Of a DNA stretch of 64,000 bases, positions 1 through 13,036 are shown in pieces. The translations under genes and the position numbers were made by a program. The stretch is from Casuarina equisetifolia (Eukaryota > Streptophyta > Magnoliopsida > Fagales > Casuarinaceae), in the NCBI GenBank assembly GCA_028551475.1, contig CM052356.1:12799884-12863883 (forward strand). The letters are read 5' to 3'. Below the pieces are notes generated by a model. The model ran no database searches. It was not told where the DNA came from and was given only the letters and a program-made list of their open reading frames with translations. Each line of letters starts with the position of its first letter. Within the stretch, counting starts at the first letter, position 1.

Positions 1-2036
1 CGAATAGAGTAGAGATTTTAAGTTTTTGATCCTTGTTAACACAAGCCTTAAGCTTCCTTCTCACTTTAGCTTTAGAGCAATCTGTAGTATCCACTAGCAA
101 GCAATCAAGGACAATATAAATTTAACTAAAAGCAATGACTTCTTTTTTTGAGTTCCTTTGGATTTAATTCTCCTCTTTGTGCATTTCTGCCACATCTCTT
201 AACTTCTAGTAGTGAACTTGCCTAGTTTGCAAGATTTGAGGTATATATATATATTTTCTTAAACACAAATGTTGAATAACTTACCATTAAGCTACTAGGA
301 AATTAACATGATTTAGAGTTTTTTTTAATTGCACATATCTAAACTTACACATTTAAGTGTTGAACTTAAGACCAAAAAGTCTTTGGCAATAATCCATTTT
401 AACGTTGATTTTAAGTGAAAAGAGGTCAAATTCAAGTTTTTTATTTTTAGAAAAAGGAGTGGTACCTTAAAAATAACTTTAATAACAAAATGGGCAAGGC
501 CTTTCAAAACATAAGGACACTAAGACCTATTAGTACAATGCCTAAACAGGGTTTTAGGACTTTACGCAAAAAGGCCACTTAAGGTTAAAAAAACATGAGC
601 CAAATGGCCTAACCACATGGACCTTAAACAAGCCGAACTACCTATAGGCCTACCAAGAGCCACCCTTACTAAAAAAACCATAGGACTTAGAAAATAGAAA
701 AGAATAGGGCTTGAGGCCCTTTAAGGCCTTGTGGCCACTACTGTGATGGAGGAAGCAACTCAAAGAAGAGCAGCAAGAGCACACAGCAAGCAGCACGAAA
801 GCAACTAGAGCCGGCGGAGGCCCGAGATTCTAAATGAGATTTGAGCAGTTGTTGCCTCACAATGAACAAAGACATGAAGTGCGCATAGCATGATGGTTGT
901 TAGTCCATCTGTAAATGGTTAGCCAGATCATGGAGTGTTCACAATGCAAAAGATGTGTTGGAACTACACTGCCTTGAACCAACCTTAAGCTCCATTCAAA
1001 ATAAAGGAAGGAAGGAGAGAAAGAAAAGAAAGAGAGACAAAATAAGTTCAACTACTTTATATCTAAAGGAGAGAGGTAAGATGAAAAGACCATTACCTTC
1101 TTAAAAAAAAAATACAATAAAATCGTTACATTCTTTAGTGCTTGGAAAAGGGTCTACAAAATTAAACATAGTAGAATTTATTGACCATATAAGGCCTATC
1201 ACATCAAACATAGAATGGTAGAGCATTTTTGAACCCTTAAATAAATAAGCCCTAAACCTCATTAATTGTAGTCGAGAGAAATCCAACAAACCATAAAATA
1301 ATCAGGGAGGTCAATAATAAACCAAAGCAAGCGGATTTTCTAGAGATATATTTTTGCACATACTTGGAAGAGACCCAACATGTTCATAGATTTGTATCTC
1401 ATTAATTGTATGTCCATGATTGACTAAACAATTAGTTAAATGGTTACATTCTCTGTAGGTGTAGAGAAGCCTAATCCTAGTAGATATTGTACGATTGCAC
1501 TGCTGAATAATATAAGGTTCCAAGGACTACAGAACTTCCCCTTATGACATTAATCAAGAATTGGGAATTTGCTTCCATCTCTTTCAAATGAATCTTTTTT
1601 TGTTGATAAAGCTACAGTCCTAATAACACGGCCTTTCCTATTTAACATTCTTCACTACTGTATAAGTTCATTAATCCATACCAACCATCAAATGCAGCAC
1701 AGAGGTCCATTAAATTGGCTATTCCTTTCAATTTCTGTTCATTAATGAACAGCATCAACATAATCGATGATTTTGTACCAGTGGGTGGTGAGAAGTTTGT
1801 AACTGGCGATAATTGGGACGTTTGTGTAACACTGAAATTGTATTTCAAACTATTGAAATTAACTTATAACGTCATTTAACGAGCGACCAACAACCATATT
1901 TCGATGTCTGTGATTGTACTTCGATTTCCTGTAAAAAAGTTTTGCACGAAGACCCTGTTTCGATGGGTTCCGACACTTTTGATGCTACTCAGCAGAAAAG
2001 GAAAAAAAAGGAAAAAGAGAAAAGAATTGTCTGCGT
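1..2036. other. Intergenic, no gene recognised
   Basis: AT-rich sequence with only short open frames. None shows a protein family I recognise, and none is linked to a neighbour by plausible splice sites. The longest plus-strand open stretch without a stop (about 1645-1878) has no recognisable motif. I see no tandem repeat or LTR terminus here. Confidence 0.5.
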
Positions 2037-2108
2037 TGGAGATGCGGGGGATCGACCCCGTACCTCTCGCATGCAAATCGAGCGCTCTACCATTTGTGCT
2101 ACATCCCC
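2037..2108 (-). tRNA. tRNA-Ala (TGC), probably decayed copy
   Basis: The minus strand folds as a 72-nt cloverleaf. The acceptor stem is GGGGATG/CATCTCC with one G-T wobble, the anticodon loop is TTTGCAT (anticodon TGC, alanine) and the discriminator base is A. It is the nuclear, intronless form. Three departures from a normal plant tRNA-Ala suggest loss of function: an A-A mismatch in the D stem (GCAC/GAGC), an A-G mismatch at the loop end of the anticodon stem (CTCGA/GCGAG), and a six-base T loop that lacks one of the usual T residues. T runs just downstream on the minus strand could end Pol III transcription. A tRNA scanner may score it as a low-scoring gene or as a pseudogene. Confidence 0.8.
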
Positions 2109-3204
2109 ACGTATGGTTGTTAAAAAGAATTAATTATACAAAATAGTGCTTTGGTCGTCTTCCAATGCAGATTGATTGTAGTATGGTTTTATGTGATTTG
2201 GAACCGTAAAAACTACACGTTTATAGTTACTTAAAAATTTTAACCATAACTGAGGTTTCATTCAATCATTTTTTTATGATACTTCTTTTGTGGGGTCAAT
2301 TCAGCATTGATTTTAAGTGAAACAAGGTTGTGGTATAACTCATATCAACTCTCAATGGCTTTGTTTGAAGTTTGGAAACTATTCAAGTGATGGAATTGGA
2401 TTAAATAACGCTTTTACCTTTTCAGTTGAGAAGGCAAAAGGCATTTTTAAAATGAAATCGTTCTAAGAGATTTATCACTATTACAAATTATTGTGAATTA
2501 CAAGCTAAGAATAAGATTTGATAAATCAAAAGGACTTAGAAAACCATAACACACGAATCTAATACCAGCAGGATATCAAAGTGTAGCTACAATTTTGCCT
2601 CTCCAAATAGAAAGCACATACTCAAGAGCCTCCAGGTGTTTTACACATCTACAGCAATGGCATACATTTGAAGTGGACACTAATCCATCAATTCATCTTC
2701 ATATCACCTGACACATGATTAGTTGCCTCGGTTATGTGATACGAGAGTAGAGAAAATTCGGATACTTTTGCTACTCTTTTCATCGAGAAGACCCAAGCTT
2801 CCACTTTTATTTGTTGCCTCTTATACTTTACTATGTTTTCTCCAGAATCATGGCCTCTCCTTCGGTTCCTTGATGATATATTGTAAATCATACCAGTGTA
2901 TTAGTTTTTACAAATTGAGGATACTAATGATGGCACAACGAGACTTCAGAGGTAAAAAGTCTTCTGACTTCTTTATTAAACAACCTTGAGAAAAAAGATC
3001 GTTTTTAAGAGCAACGAATGACAGTAGTCCTCGTAAGTTAGTCAATGATACGCTATTAGTTTAGAACATTATGGCATATTCATTTCTCATTTAATGAACC
3101 ATGAATTTACATCTACTTAGATACCTTGTTGAGCAATTTTGATAAGTACGTTACTTTCCTCCTATTTCAGAAGGAGGAGAAAGAAGCTTCGCTGAATGAT
3201 TTAC
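2109..3204. other. Intergenic, no gene recognised
   Basis: No coding exon, RNA gene or transposon terminus could be supported. The open frames present are short and carry no recognisable motif. Confidence 0.5.
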
Positions 3205-3360
3205 AGGTGTGCCTGGGAATCCCTTTTAGAAGAGAATCCCTTTTATAAAGTTGGTGAAAACCACGACAGTTATAGGTGTGCCTGGGAATCCCTTTTAGAA
3301 GAGAATCCCTTTTATAAAGTTGGTGAAAACCACGACAGTTATAGGTGTGCCTGGGAATCC
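3205..3360. repeat. 69-bp tandem repeat, about 2.3 copies
   Basis: The unit starting aggtgtgcctgggaatccc begins at 3205 and 3274. A third, partial copy of 18 bp begins at 3343, giving a period of exactly 69 bp. Each unit also contains a smaller internal repeat of gaatccctttta. The two full copies look essentially identical. The period is divisible by three, so an open frame passes through, but its flanks show no coding character. Confidence 0.85.
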
Positions 3361-3964
3361 TGGCTAGGCTAGATAAAATTCCTGGGTTTTCGAGGTGTGC
3401 TAAAGGTCCCAAGTTGGACAAGATTCAAAGCGTGTGGGTCAAGGATCCTTTTTCCTAAGGAGTATAGGATTACATGAACTGTATCGAATCGAATTTGGGT
3501 TGGCCCTAATCGAGTTGGGTTAGGCTAGGCAGAACTACATCAAGTGGAGTTGGGTTCGCTCGAAAATCTGATTGAGCCAAAGCAAACTCGGATAGGGACA
3601 AAAATAGGCCAGGTGGAAGATCTGAAGTCAAATTCCGGCCACGCTATTTGGGATTTTAGATTGAATGAGTATCAGCTCAAATTGTAGGCGGATCCAGTGG
3701 CAAGTGGCACACACACACCTTACAGATTTGTGCCTGCTCTTTACGTGCTTTACTACTGGGGGACCATAAGGGCCACGCATAGAGACTTTTGAGGCATATA
3801 ACTGCAACATCTGATGGAGAGGTCGTTGACCACGTTGGAATCTTCTAAGCAAAAAGAATCCAATGACTAATCTTGGGTAAGATCAAGGTGACTAGGGTAA
3901 AGTCGATGACAAGGTGAAAGAAGCCCATGATGGAGTAGACAAAACCCATAAAAGGGGGTTTAGA
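3361..3964. other. Intergenic, nothing recognised
   Basis: I see no gene or mobile element boundary. A short minus-strand open frame near 3628-3852 has no family resemblance that I can recognise. Confidence 0.45.
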
Positions 3965-4050
3965 CCCACAAAAGCTAAAAGATCCATGAACGGATTAAAC
4001 ATTCATACCCACAAAAGCCAACAGATCCATAAAGGGATTAAACATTCATA
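3965..4050. repeat. 43-bp tandem repeat, two copies
   Basis: The sequence beginning cccacaaaagc and ending ggattaaacattcat occurs at 3965-4007 and again at 4008-4050, with a few substitutions between copies. It lies about 450 bp beyond the stop codon of the phytyltransferase gene, so it may fall in or just past its 3' flank. Confidence 0.8.
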
Positions 4051-4498
4051 ATGACATAAAAAAAAAAAAGCCCATAATGGCAGGAAAGAAGAATCCCACA
4101 ATATGATGAAGGTAATAAGTAACATACATGTTGAGAAGCAAAGAAGCTAGTAAGGATAATTAAGGCTTATGAAAGAAAATATGCTCTATTTTCTGATTAA
4201 AAAAAAAAAGAACAAAAATGAAAAAGGGTTCAAATGAGAAGTCTGTCTGGCCACCATCTTCATCACCATCTTCCACTTCTTTGATTAATATTCTTAACAA
4301 TGGCAATACTAGAAATAATCACATAACATGATCAAGGTATACTTTGACTTTTTTCTTCCCAAATGAATTAGTAACTTGTTAAACACGATATATCCCACAA
4401 AGCCAATTGAATCCAGGTGTGCCATGACATGTCCCATTAATATTGAAGGCTTAAGTCACTTCGACACTCAAACCTTTCTCGAAATATGTTCCGCATTC
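4051..4498 (-). other. 3' flank / probable 3' UTR of the phytyltransferase gene
   Basis: Non-coding sequence directly downstream (minus sense) of the VTE2-type stop codon at 4499-4501. It holds two poly-A tracts on the plus strand (near 4059 and 4200). I could not fix a polyadenylation site. Confidence 0.4.
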
Positions 4499-7400
4499 TC
4501 ACCTCACAAGTGGTATAAGTAAGTACTCAGCATAGAATAGCTGCAAAAAGAATCGAGATTCAGACAAGCAAGTAGAAGATTGTAAAGGTTTAAAATTATA
4601 ATTGAGTAATTGAATCATCTCAAAGGTACACTATTAATCAACGACCAACATATGTAAGCAGGACCATCGTCTCGGTGCGGATGGAAATGTGTCACGCTTC
4701 ACAAGGTTTTGGGGTGTGTGTGTTGGGGGTTTGAATTTGGATTGGCATGCCTCCGTTCAATATGCAAACCAATTGCAGCGAGAGTTGATATCGTCACATT
4801 TGCTCCCAGCAGATTATCACACAAAGAGTACGTACAACGAAAAGATCAACTTTTGCAACCCTATAAATAGATTTCATGATTGAAAAACGAGGTATAAAAG
4901 ATGATTCCAAAATGGCTATCCGCATGACATTTGAAAGTGCGCTAACATGTCAAAGTACGCCAGTTCAGGAATATTTTACGCTTGCAATCAACCAAACAAA
5001 GAACCTTCCCAATAAAGAAACAGTTAAAAGTTTTTTTTTTTTTTTGGTGGCTAATTAAAAGATATATATACATATATATATATATATGATGGTTATCCAT
5101 ACAAAATAATACTAGGAAGATAGGCCTGAATTACCTTCCAAATAAACATGTAAAAAGATGTGATTGCAGCTTTGCTCTTCAGATCAACAGTTTTAGCACG
5201 AGTCCAAAGAACTGTTGCCAATATTGCATGTCCTGAGACCTAAAACATGCAAAGAAAAAAAGGTGGCAATGTGTTTAAGTTGGGGACATAGTTGACTCAC
5301 TTAAGTATTAAAACGATGAAAGTGAATGCCCCTCAAAACCAATCAACAAGCATAGAAGTCATTACTAGAAACACCAGTGTATAGCAAAAAATCCATTGAA
5401 AACCCTCTGGTTTTTGAAGTCTCACTTTCATAGGTTTTGATTTAGTGGTATTGTTCATTCGCAGACAAAAACCTACGTTCACAAATAAAGAAGCCATTCT
5501 ACCTTTTGGTACTCAAATTAATACTTATCCACTGGGTTGATAGTTTGTCTGAAATATATTTTTTGACATTTGAGTTAGGACTTAAGAGGAATCTGTATAA
5601 ATGTATAACGGATAAAATGTGCATGTTAAGTAGCTGGCACTATTTTTAATATTTAACCTACTATTACATAACCGAGCTAAGTATTGTGCTTACATGATCA
5701 CAATGAGTTTACAAGCAGAAGGAAAAAGGAAGAAAACTTACATCATATGATACTAATGTTGCAAGGGACAAAAGAAAATTAAGTACTAAAAATTATTATG
5801 ACTAACCTTTCTATTTATAATTTGCTTACATGACTGATGCAACTTTAGCTGTCTTTTTTTAAGCAAATTTTTTAAAATAGAGGGTAATTATATCATCAAT
5901 CGAGCATTACTATCCTTGTTTCCAATCTTATAATCTCAGTATTTTGAGTTCAGAGTCATTTTAGGTTTGCGATATATATTCACTTCTATATCCAATAGCT
6001 ATGAAAAAATAAAAAATATAAGTATGCTTTTTGTATCAAAAAATTGAAAACATAATTCAAAAAATAATAAAGCTGATCATAGTTTGCTATAGGAGGCACA
6101 ATTTTTTTTCCATTCCATTTCCTTCTTCTTGTGCTTTTATCTCCTTTATATATGGGGCATGAATGTGTTTCTATTTCATCTCAAGTCTTGAATTTAATCG
6201 GATCTGAGCTCCAATCTTAAAACCATCAAAAATTTAAAATCAAGGTCTTAATGCTGAAAAACATAAAAGAACAAGGAGAGGGTGACATAATTTCCTTAAA
6301 CTCAAAAATAGGAGAAACTAAGCCAATAAACTGAAGAGGAATGAAGACTGTGCATGCTCAATATCCATGCATGGGTTAGGGTTACCCAAAAGAAAAAATT
6401 GAGAAATTGAACAAATTACCGTGATGAGTTTGCTCCAGGAGCAGCAAGCTGATACTCCCACAGCAAGTGCAACACCATAAGCTATTTGAAGGAGTGAAAT
6501 GCAAATCCAAAACACCTGGCAAAGGTAAATTAAGCAAAACCATATGATCAAAAAGCTGTATGACACTTTGCACTTAATGCACATTTTAATGTTGAAAACT
6601 AACCCGCCCTTGACCCAACCGTACTGAAAAAGAGTGGATTTCATAGATCTTATCTCCATCAATGTCAGGTATGTCCTACACAAATTCCAGCATAAGGTTA
6701 AAAATGTATATTGTTCTTCAGTTCTATAATATTGCACATTTCAAACTCAGAGAAAAATTCGTAAGCTCAAACAGTAAACTGAATATAATTCTCCATACCA
6801 AAAAAAAAAAAAATAGAATATAGTTCTCCATTTCTACAAACTGCTTAGATCAACAAACTCAAGAAACATTCATAAACTCAAAACAGAAAGCCAAGTCCAC
6901 AATTCTTCAAGCAGCAAAACTAGCTTTTACCTTAAATAACGCTATTACAACTGAGAAAAAACTCATGAATGCAGTTGCAAAAATCAGCGGCCATGAAAAG
7001 ATGGCAGGCCTTCTGAACACATGGGTCTGCAGATTGTAATGTTCATTAGTACCCACAGACAGAAAGAAAATCAGAGTACATAGACAAATTATCAAAGTTT
7101 ACAAATTTTTAAAGTGTGTTGTATATGTCATCAACTTTCGGCCCGGAAGATGTCACAAAGTTAGATTTCTTTTGTTTGAGGTTACTACTAGAGTATGAAC
7201 CACAAATATCACGAATGCAAATGGTGGAAAGATTTATGTTGCTCTACAAGAATAATAAATGAACCTGCATGTGCAGAAAAAATGCAAGTTGAACAATCAC
7301 AGCTCGCACAGCTAAAATGCACATTGCAGCAACCACCGCAAATCGCTTCCACCTCAGTAGTGGCAACTACAATGATAGAAGCAATTACAAAAACATTAAT

Positions 7401-10400
7401 CCAAAAAGAAAGTTTGTCAAAGATATTATTATTAAAACTACTAGCTTAAAGATTTGCCAAAAATAAATAAATAAATAAATAAATAAAAGATTTCATCACA
7501 GAAGATCACCTTCACTTAGTATATCAGCAAACCAAAAAGTAGTAAGAATAAAACTGAGGGTGACAACTAACTATAGAGTGTAACAATAAAACTGAGGCTT
7601 GAGGTTACATGAAAAGAAGTTGAATTTGCTCTGGCATTTATTTTAAGTAAACCACATTGACTATTAAGTTTTGGGTGTAGTAATTCTTAGATGCACATCG
7701 TATCATGAAAACATATACTGAATTTACCAAATAGCAACCTGAGGTGTACCAAGTTGTATGCTAGCAAAGACAACTCACATTGATCGAATAAGCAGTTCCA
7801 AGCAAAAAACTGATGAAGAGAGCCCAAAACAATGGCCATGAACCAACAATCCATCCAAGCCAAAAACTCTGTCAAAAGATAGAATATAATAAGCATATAT
7901 TCAGTCAAGAATCCAGATCAATGCTCAAGTTTTCAAGATCATAAATAATTCAATCATGAGAAGAGGAATGATGCTTTAATTATCAAAAATTAGAAGAAAA
8001 GATGAGAAAAAGTACAGTGCCTTCTAGCTAGCTGTCCATTCCAAATTAAAATATGTTGAGCATCTAACTTATTCCCTTCAGTCTTTTAACTAGCATCTTC
8101 AATTATTTAAAAAATTCTACATTAACCTTAATTTGTATAATTTGAACAAATTTGATTACTTCAAATCGTACTCCACCTTTTCTAATTTACAACTTGGTTT
8201 TTCCAATTGAAAACAATTTGCGTTACTATTGAGAAAGGAAGTTTAATTTTATAAAGGTTCAATAACTGGTATGGAACAAAGAGAAAAACAAACAATGCAA
8301 CTTAAACAAAACAACAATTTCCCAAACGATCTGATCCATAAAATTGGTCAAAAAGTAGGTCTGTACTACCAGGTATGGAGTCCTATTTCTCTCAATTATT
8401 ATCTCCAACAATATGCACGACTACACTTATCTAGATGAATAGAGAATGGAGGTATTGTCCCTTTAACTATAATTTATTTATAAAAGAATAGGAGACATGG
8501 ATATCAAATAATTTAGAAAGAAGTTAATGGGCATAACTGGTGGCTAGAAAATAGAAAGAGATAAAAGACTAAAAAAAAAAAAAAGCAGTAAAAATTTCAT
8601 ATAAATGCAAAGAATCAAAGCTATATATCATTAAAATAAATACAAATAGATTTGATGGTAACTCAAGATGCTAGGAAGGATGACTCTGATATTCAATACC
8701 AGAATGGAGAAAGAGGTCACGATCATGACACCAGTTCCAATTGAAAATTCCCCTGATGCTAATGGAAGATATGGCTTATTAACCTGCAGCAACACAAAGT
8801 ATAGAACTACAATTACAAAGTCTACATACACTTGAAGTGAATACATCTTTGGCTATAAGAATATCCATTTTGGTCACTCCGAAGGCAGAGACAGCCAGTA
8901 GTCTCAGAAAAGGATACATTAATATATCTTTGGCAGCAGAGAACTTGTGGTTCTTTATTCTTGAAATTACTACCATTGTACCAGTAAGATTCAAACATAA
9001 AACTACCTTGTCTATGTCAATATCAGACAACTGATTTAGACCAACGATGTAAATATTCATGAATAGGGCAGCAACCACAGCCTGAAACGTCAAAGCACCT
9101 TTGCAAGATTATAATATGAACAATGGACCATAAAAGTTGATAAGATACGTTAGGCATTACCTCCAACAAGCCAGTGAAAAACAATGGAGATATATCAGAC
9201 AGCTTCTCAACTGCTAGGAGAGAAACTGAGATAATGCTTAATGCCTAATTACCAGAAGGTGAGGTTAGGCTCTCACAAAATTGAAAGAGAAAAATGAATA
9301 AGAAACAGAAGAAAAGGAAAAAGTAAAAATATATCAGTACTGCCATAGGATTCCAAGCATGATTCATCACAATTAATGCTATCAACTTTAAACTCAACTG
9401 TGCCTATAACTGTGTGTGGCCGCGAAAACCTGTAGAAAGCATCTAAGGCATTTCTGAAGGGGTCCTGAAAGCTTTTCGGTTTATAAGCTCCAGAGTCAGA
9501 TTCAAGAGGTTGTCCAGAGGCTGCTTTCACGTGGCACTTTCTATAAGATCTCCTGTTGCATGTAGTTCTTTCCTCAAGGCCTCTGAAATGATGCTTCAGA
9601 TGATGCTGCTGAGGCCTGACATCTGAATACATATCTATGATGTTACAAGATCCCCATCCTGAAAGTTTGTCAGCTACATAAGAACCAATAACAAAGAAAT
9701 TAGAAGGTAATATATTCTTGCGAGGGACTCAACACAAATTACAAATAAATTTTAAGCAAAAAGATACCATTAAAGAGGACCAACAACGAGATTCCCAAGC
9801 CTCTCAAATTTAGAACACTAAACTAAACCAACTACAGCTTCCACATTGCCATATTAAAACTCCAAGAAAATAAGTAAATAATAATCAGTCCTTTCATTTT
9901 AAGTTGTTTAAGGATTATTATTTTGAAAGATATAAAAATTGCAAATATATGTAAAGGCGCTTTGATAATAGTGGGTTGGAACATCGGTTGTCATAGCAGT
10001 TAAAATAAAAGAGAAATCTCTCGTGACATTTACCCTGGAACAAGGTATCATTAGGTATAGCTTTTTGGCCAACAATACAAGATGGTGCATCTAAAACTTG
10101 TCATTTCGTAACTTGAGTTAGCCACTATGAAAGATAGATTACAGAACACATCAATGTTTAAGCAGTAGCGTAATGGATGAAGTCATAGCTGCAATTTGAA
10201 CACTATCTGATCCACAAATTACAATCATATGAGGGAAGTTCCGGAACACCACTATCAATCTGTTGTCCATAAGCCAAACACTGAATATTCAGATCACCAG
10301 ATACATATATGGCCACTTTGGAAATGAGAAAAATCCAATGCATTCGTGATGAGTATAAACCCAAATGATGATACTAGGAGAAAACTGGTTAAGATGGCTC

Positions 10401-13036
10401 TGTGATGTGCAAAATAAATAAATAGAAGACAAATTTGTGGCTTAGGTTCAAAGGGCCGCAGAACAAAAGAAGGCAAAAATAAATAGAGCTCTTAAACCAC
10501 TAGAAAACCAATGACAACAAATGATAACCTCTTGGATTTGCTGAATTTTATCTTCTCAACAGCTAACTATAACCCATGTTTTGGCGCAAGATGATTATCA
10601 TGTTCTGAACCTGAGATTGCACCCCCAAGTCTGAGCGTGTTAATACTTATGTTTTGTCTAGAAAGTTCACAACTCATACCCCAATTACAGAATTTGCAAC
10701 TCCTAGGATCTTTCAGAAAAGAGATATAGCATGAAAGGAGGATAAATTATTGCCAGCACTCTTTTGAGGAACGTTTTGACCTCAGATAATCTTCTCTAGA
10801 TCTTCTTTAGCATGAACTGCACCTTGTGCAGTAGTCAAAATGCTTTTCTTGCATATGCTTTCAACTTTTGTGATAGAAGTACATTTAATAATTTGGAGAA
10901 TTTCAGGACTTGACTGTATCTATAATTCAGGACTTGAAATGGGAATTTCTGGAGCCCATTTATCTCAATGACTGTTTCAATTTTTGAGAGATTTCATTTA
11001 TAAGATCTGTTGAAGAGATGTCCATAACTTCTAGATACGTTCTCCAACTTGCTCACTCTAAATCAATGCTTCCAACAATTAGAGACCTTAAAATTACATG
11101 ACTGTTCCCTTTGCCATAGACAAGTGTCAATAGACGATAAGATATATCATTGTTGGCAGTTCTTTACTGCACCAAGGACATTTCTGTGACGTCCCCCAAA
11201 CTTTAAGCCACATATCCCGTGCACTATCAATATCTTATATTACATTTCTGTCAAAGACAAACTCCAAATAAGCAGCAGTCAACAGGTATCCACAGTAAAA
11301 CATCTAAACAATTTAAACCCTGGTCAGTACCATGATATTGATAAGAACAGGTGTCATGAGTCTCCTGATAATGTAATTCTTTTTCAGAGGATCCCAATTT
11401 TCTCCTTTGATTTTATAAGTTTTCATGTAAACAGCATTTCCTTCAGGAGGAACCCAAAGACTATGAACGATTGCATGATTAATATTTGGAAGTATGTACA
11501 GTAAAACATGCATGTATATATCTATAGTTTATAAGAAAAATTTAAATGCTCAGAGAAAAGATCAATCATGTCTAGGGGGAAAAGGAATCCAAAAAAAAAG
11601 AAAAGTGTAAACAAGGATGATGGTTTTCAAACAGAAAGGATCAAAGGACAAAAACATAACAAAGATGCAGAAAATTCAACTCTTGAGATTACTAGTCATA
11701 CCTGGAAGGCGAACCTTGTTTTCAGTTTTCCAGTCACTCCCACCTACCAATTATTACAATGCATCATAATTAAACATGCCAAGCAGCATTGGGTAGCAGA
11801 TACTAATTATGCGGACAAAGAAAAATACATACAGAAACATCCAAATATCTAGGCAAGGTACAGATTAACAGAAAACTCAATTATTTTCGGTTTGAGAGTA
11901 AAAATAAAGACAAGAGAGAGAAAGAGAGCAAAATGAAGAAATGTAAATAGGTTCAAATCCTCGAAGGCAAAACTACTTAATCTTAACTTGCATAAGCTCC
12001 ATTCAAATTTAAAAAACTAAACAGAAATTTAGACTTATAATCAAGTTAAACTTGTATAAAGTCATCTCAACTCAATAAGCTCGTATAATTTTATTTTACT
12101 ATATCCTATAGTGTTATCTATAATTTTATAATGAGGATTGTTTAAGGCTTAAAGAGGTGAAGGGCTATCCACCACAACTAATAGATGTACTTAGGCTTTT
12201 ATGACCAGGAGTTCTGACATGACATGCACATACGCTTGTGTATCATATTCCTCTACAGTTCAATAAATGTGTGTGTGCGCGTGCCAACATGCACGTTTGT
12301 GAATAAATATGCAAAAATTCTGTATATTTTACACAAACTCTATTCAGATTCTTTTTTAATTTATTTAAAGCAAATTTTACATATCTTTTTTCCTACTGTA
12401 AATGAAATACTTATATGCCATCTTATGATCTGCTAAGTCAGACGATATAATCTCAAAAATAATTTAGTTTTTGTGAAGAATGAATAAGTTAACAGAGAAA
12501 TTCATAAATAATTTTGAAAGATAGATAAACAAAACTTTACGATCATAATTTAATTCACTGATTCACCATTTCATTCATACTCGAAAAAACATTAGAAGAA
12601 CGAAGTTTAGGATCTTATTTTTGACTGACTTGATTCAAATACAAGTAAAATAAAATAGAGAAAGAAAAATAGACTTAACTACAAAAGCTAGAGAGATTCA
12701 GATGTGCTGTGGGAACAGCACCCCCATCTAAAGTTATTTGTTCAATCAAAACAAAAACTATGATTTGGGGAAGTGTGAGAACTCAATACGGAGAGGGGAT
12801 GCCAGCATGATACAGTTTATATGCAATCTGAAGCATCTAAAATCCAGAAACCAAAACTAAAATGATATCCACAGAGGCAAAAAAAAAAAAAAAAAAAAAA
12901 AGAAGAAGCTTCATCTCAAAAAAACATTCAAAACGCAGGAATAAATAAACTCTTCGCAAGCACTAAACCGAATAAAATGTATACCGAAGGTAAGCGAGGA
13001 AGGTCTGGGGAAGGACCCAAGGAGCATAGTTCCCAT
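4499..13036 (-). CDS. VTE2: Homogentisate phytyltransferase, plastid (tocopherol pathway), 12 exons
   Basis: This UbiA-family prenyltransferase joins homogentisate to phytyl diphosphate, the committed step of tocopherol (vitamin E) synthesis, in plastid membranes. I placed the exons by plant HPT similarity and GT-AG sites: 12985-13036, 9399-9658, 9161-9244, 9007-9081, 8700-8783, 7779-7868, 7265-7366, 6931-7026, 6604-6675, 6420-6515, 5135-5239 and 4499-4540. They sum to 1158 bp, or 385 aa plus a TGA stop, normal for the family. Residues 1 to about 90 form the plastid transit region. The first prenyl-diphosphate motif, NQLSDIDID, is at 148-156 and the second, DIPDIDGD, at 282-289. Several hydrophobic helices follow, and the C-terminus is [13 protein letters not shown]. 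All introns are phase 0 except intron 1 (phase 1, 3.3 kb). No frame break is visible. The least certain part is exon 1, chosen because it starts [14 protein letters not shown] like other HPTs and its splice phase fits. Confidence 0.92.
5042..5090. repeat. Poly-T and (TA)n microsatellite in the last VTE2 intron
   Basis: A T run around 5032-5045 is followed by alternating TA/CATA at about 5063-5088. It lies within the intron between the last two exons of the phytyltransferase gene. Confidence 0.75.
7459..7488. repeat. (AAAT)n microsatellite in a VTE2 intron
   Basis: About seven tandem AAAT units lie in the intron between the exons at 7265-7366 and 7779-7868, well away from either splice site. 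Confidence 0.8.
9659..12984 (-). other. Large first intron of VTE2
   Basis: This 3.3-kb intron runs from donor GTATAC (after 12985) to acceptor TTTCAG (before 9658) and separates the first 17 codons from the rest of the gene. It contains no recognisable transposon or internal gene. An A run of about 23 bases (12879-12901; poly-U in the transcript) lies 80-100 bp inside the donor end. Confidence 0.75.

Noticed and set aside
1642..1878. Open frames on both strands that could be an exon
   Set aside because: No family recognised and no neighbouring exon with matching phase could be found.
2037..2108. Plastid trnA fragment transferred to the nucleus
   Set aside because: Plastid trnA-UGC carries an intron and a different sequence. 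This one is intronless and of the nuclear type.
1904..2146. Plus-strand open frames across the tRNA-Ala locus
   Set aside because: They run antisense through the tRNA and show no protein similarity.
3167..3421. 84-codon minus-strand open frame with an internal protein repeat
   Set aside because: The protein repeat simply reflects the 69-bp DNA repeat, whose period is divisible by three. The flanks have no coding character.
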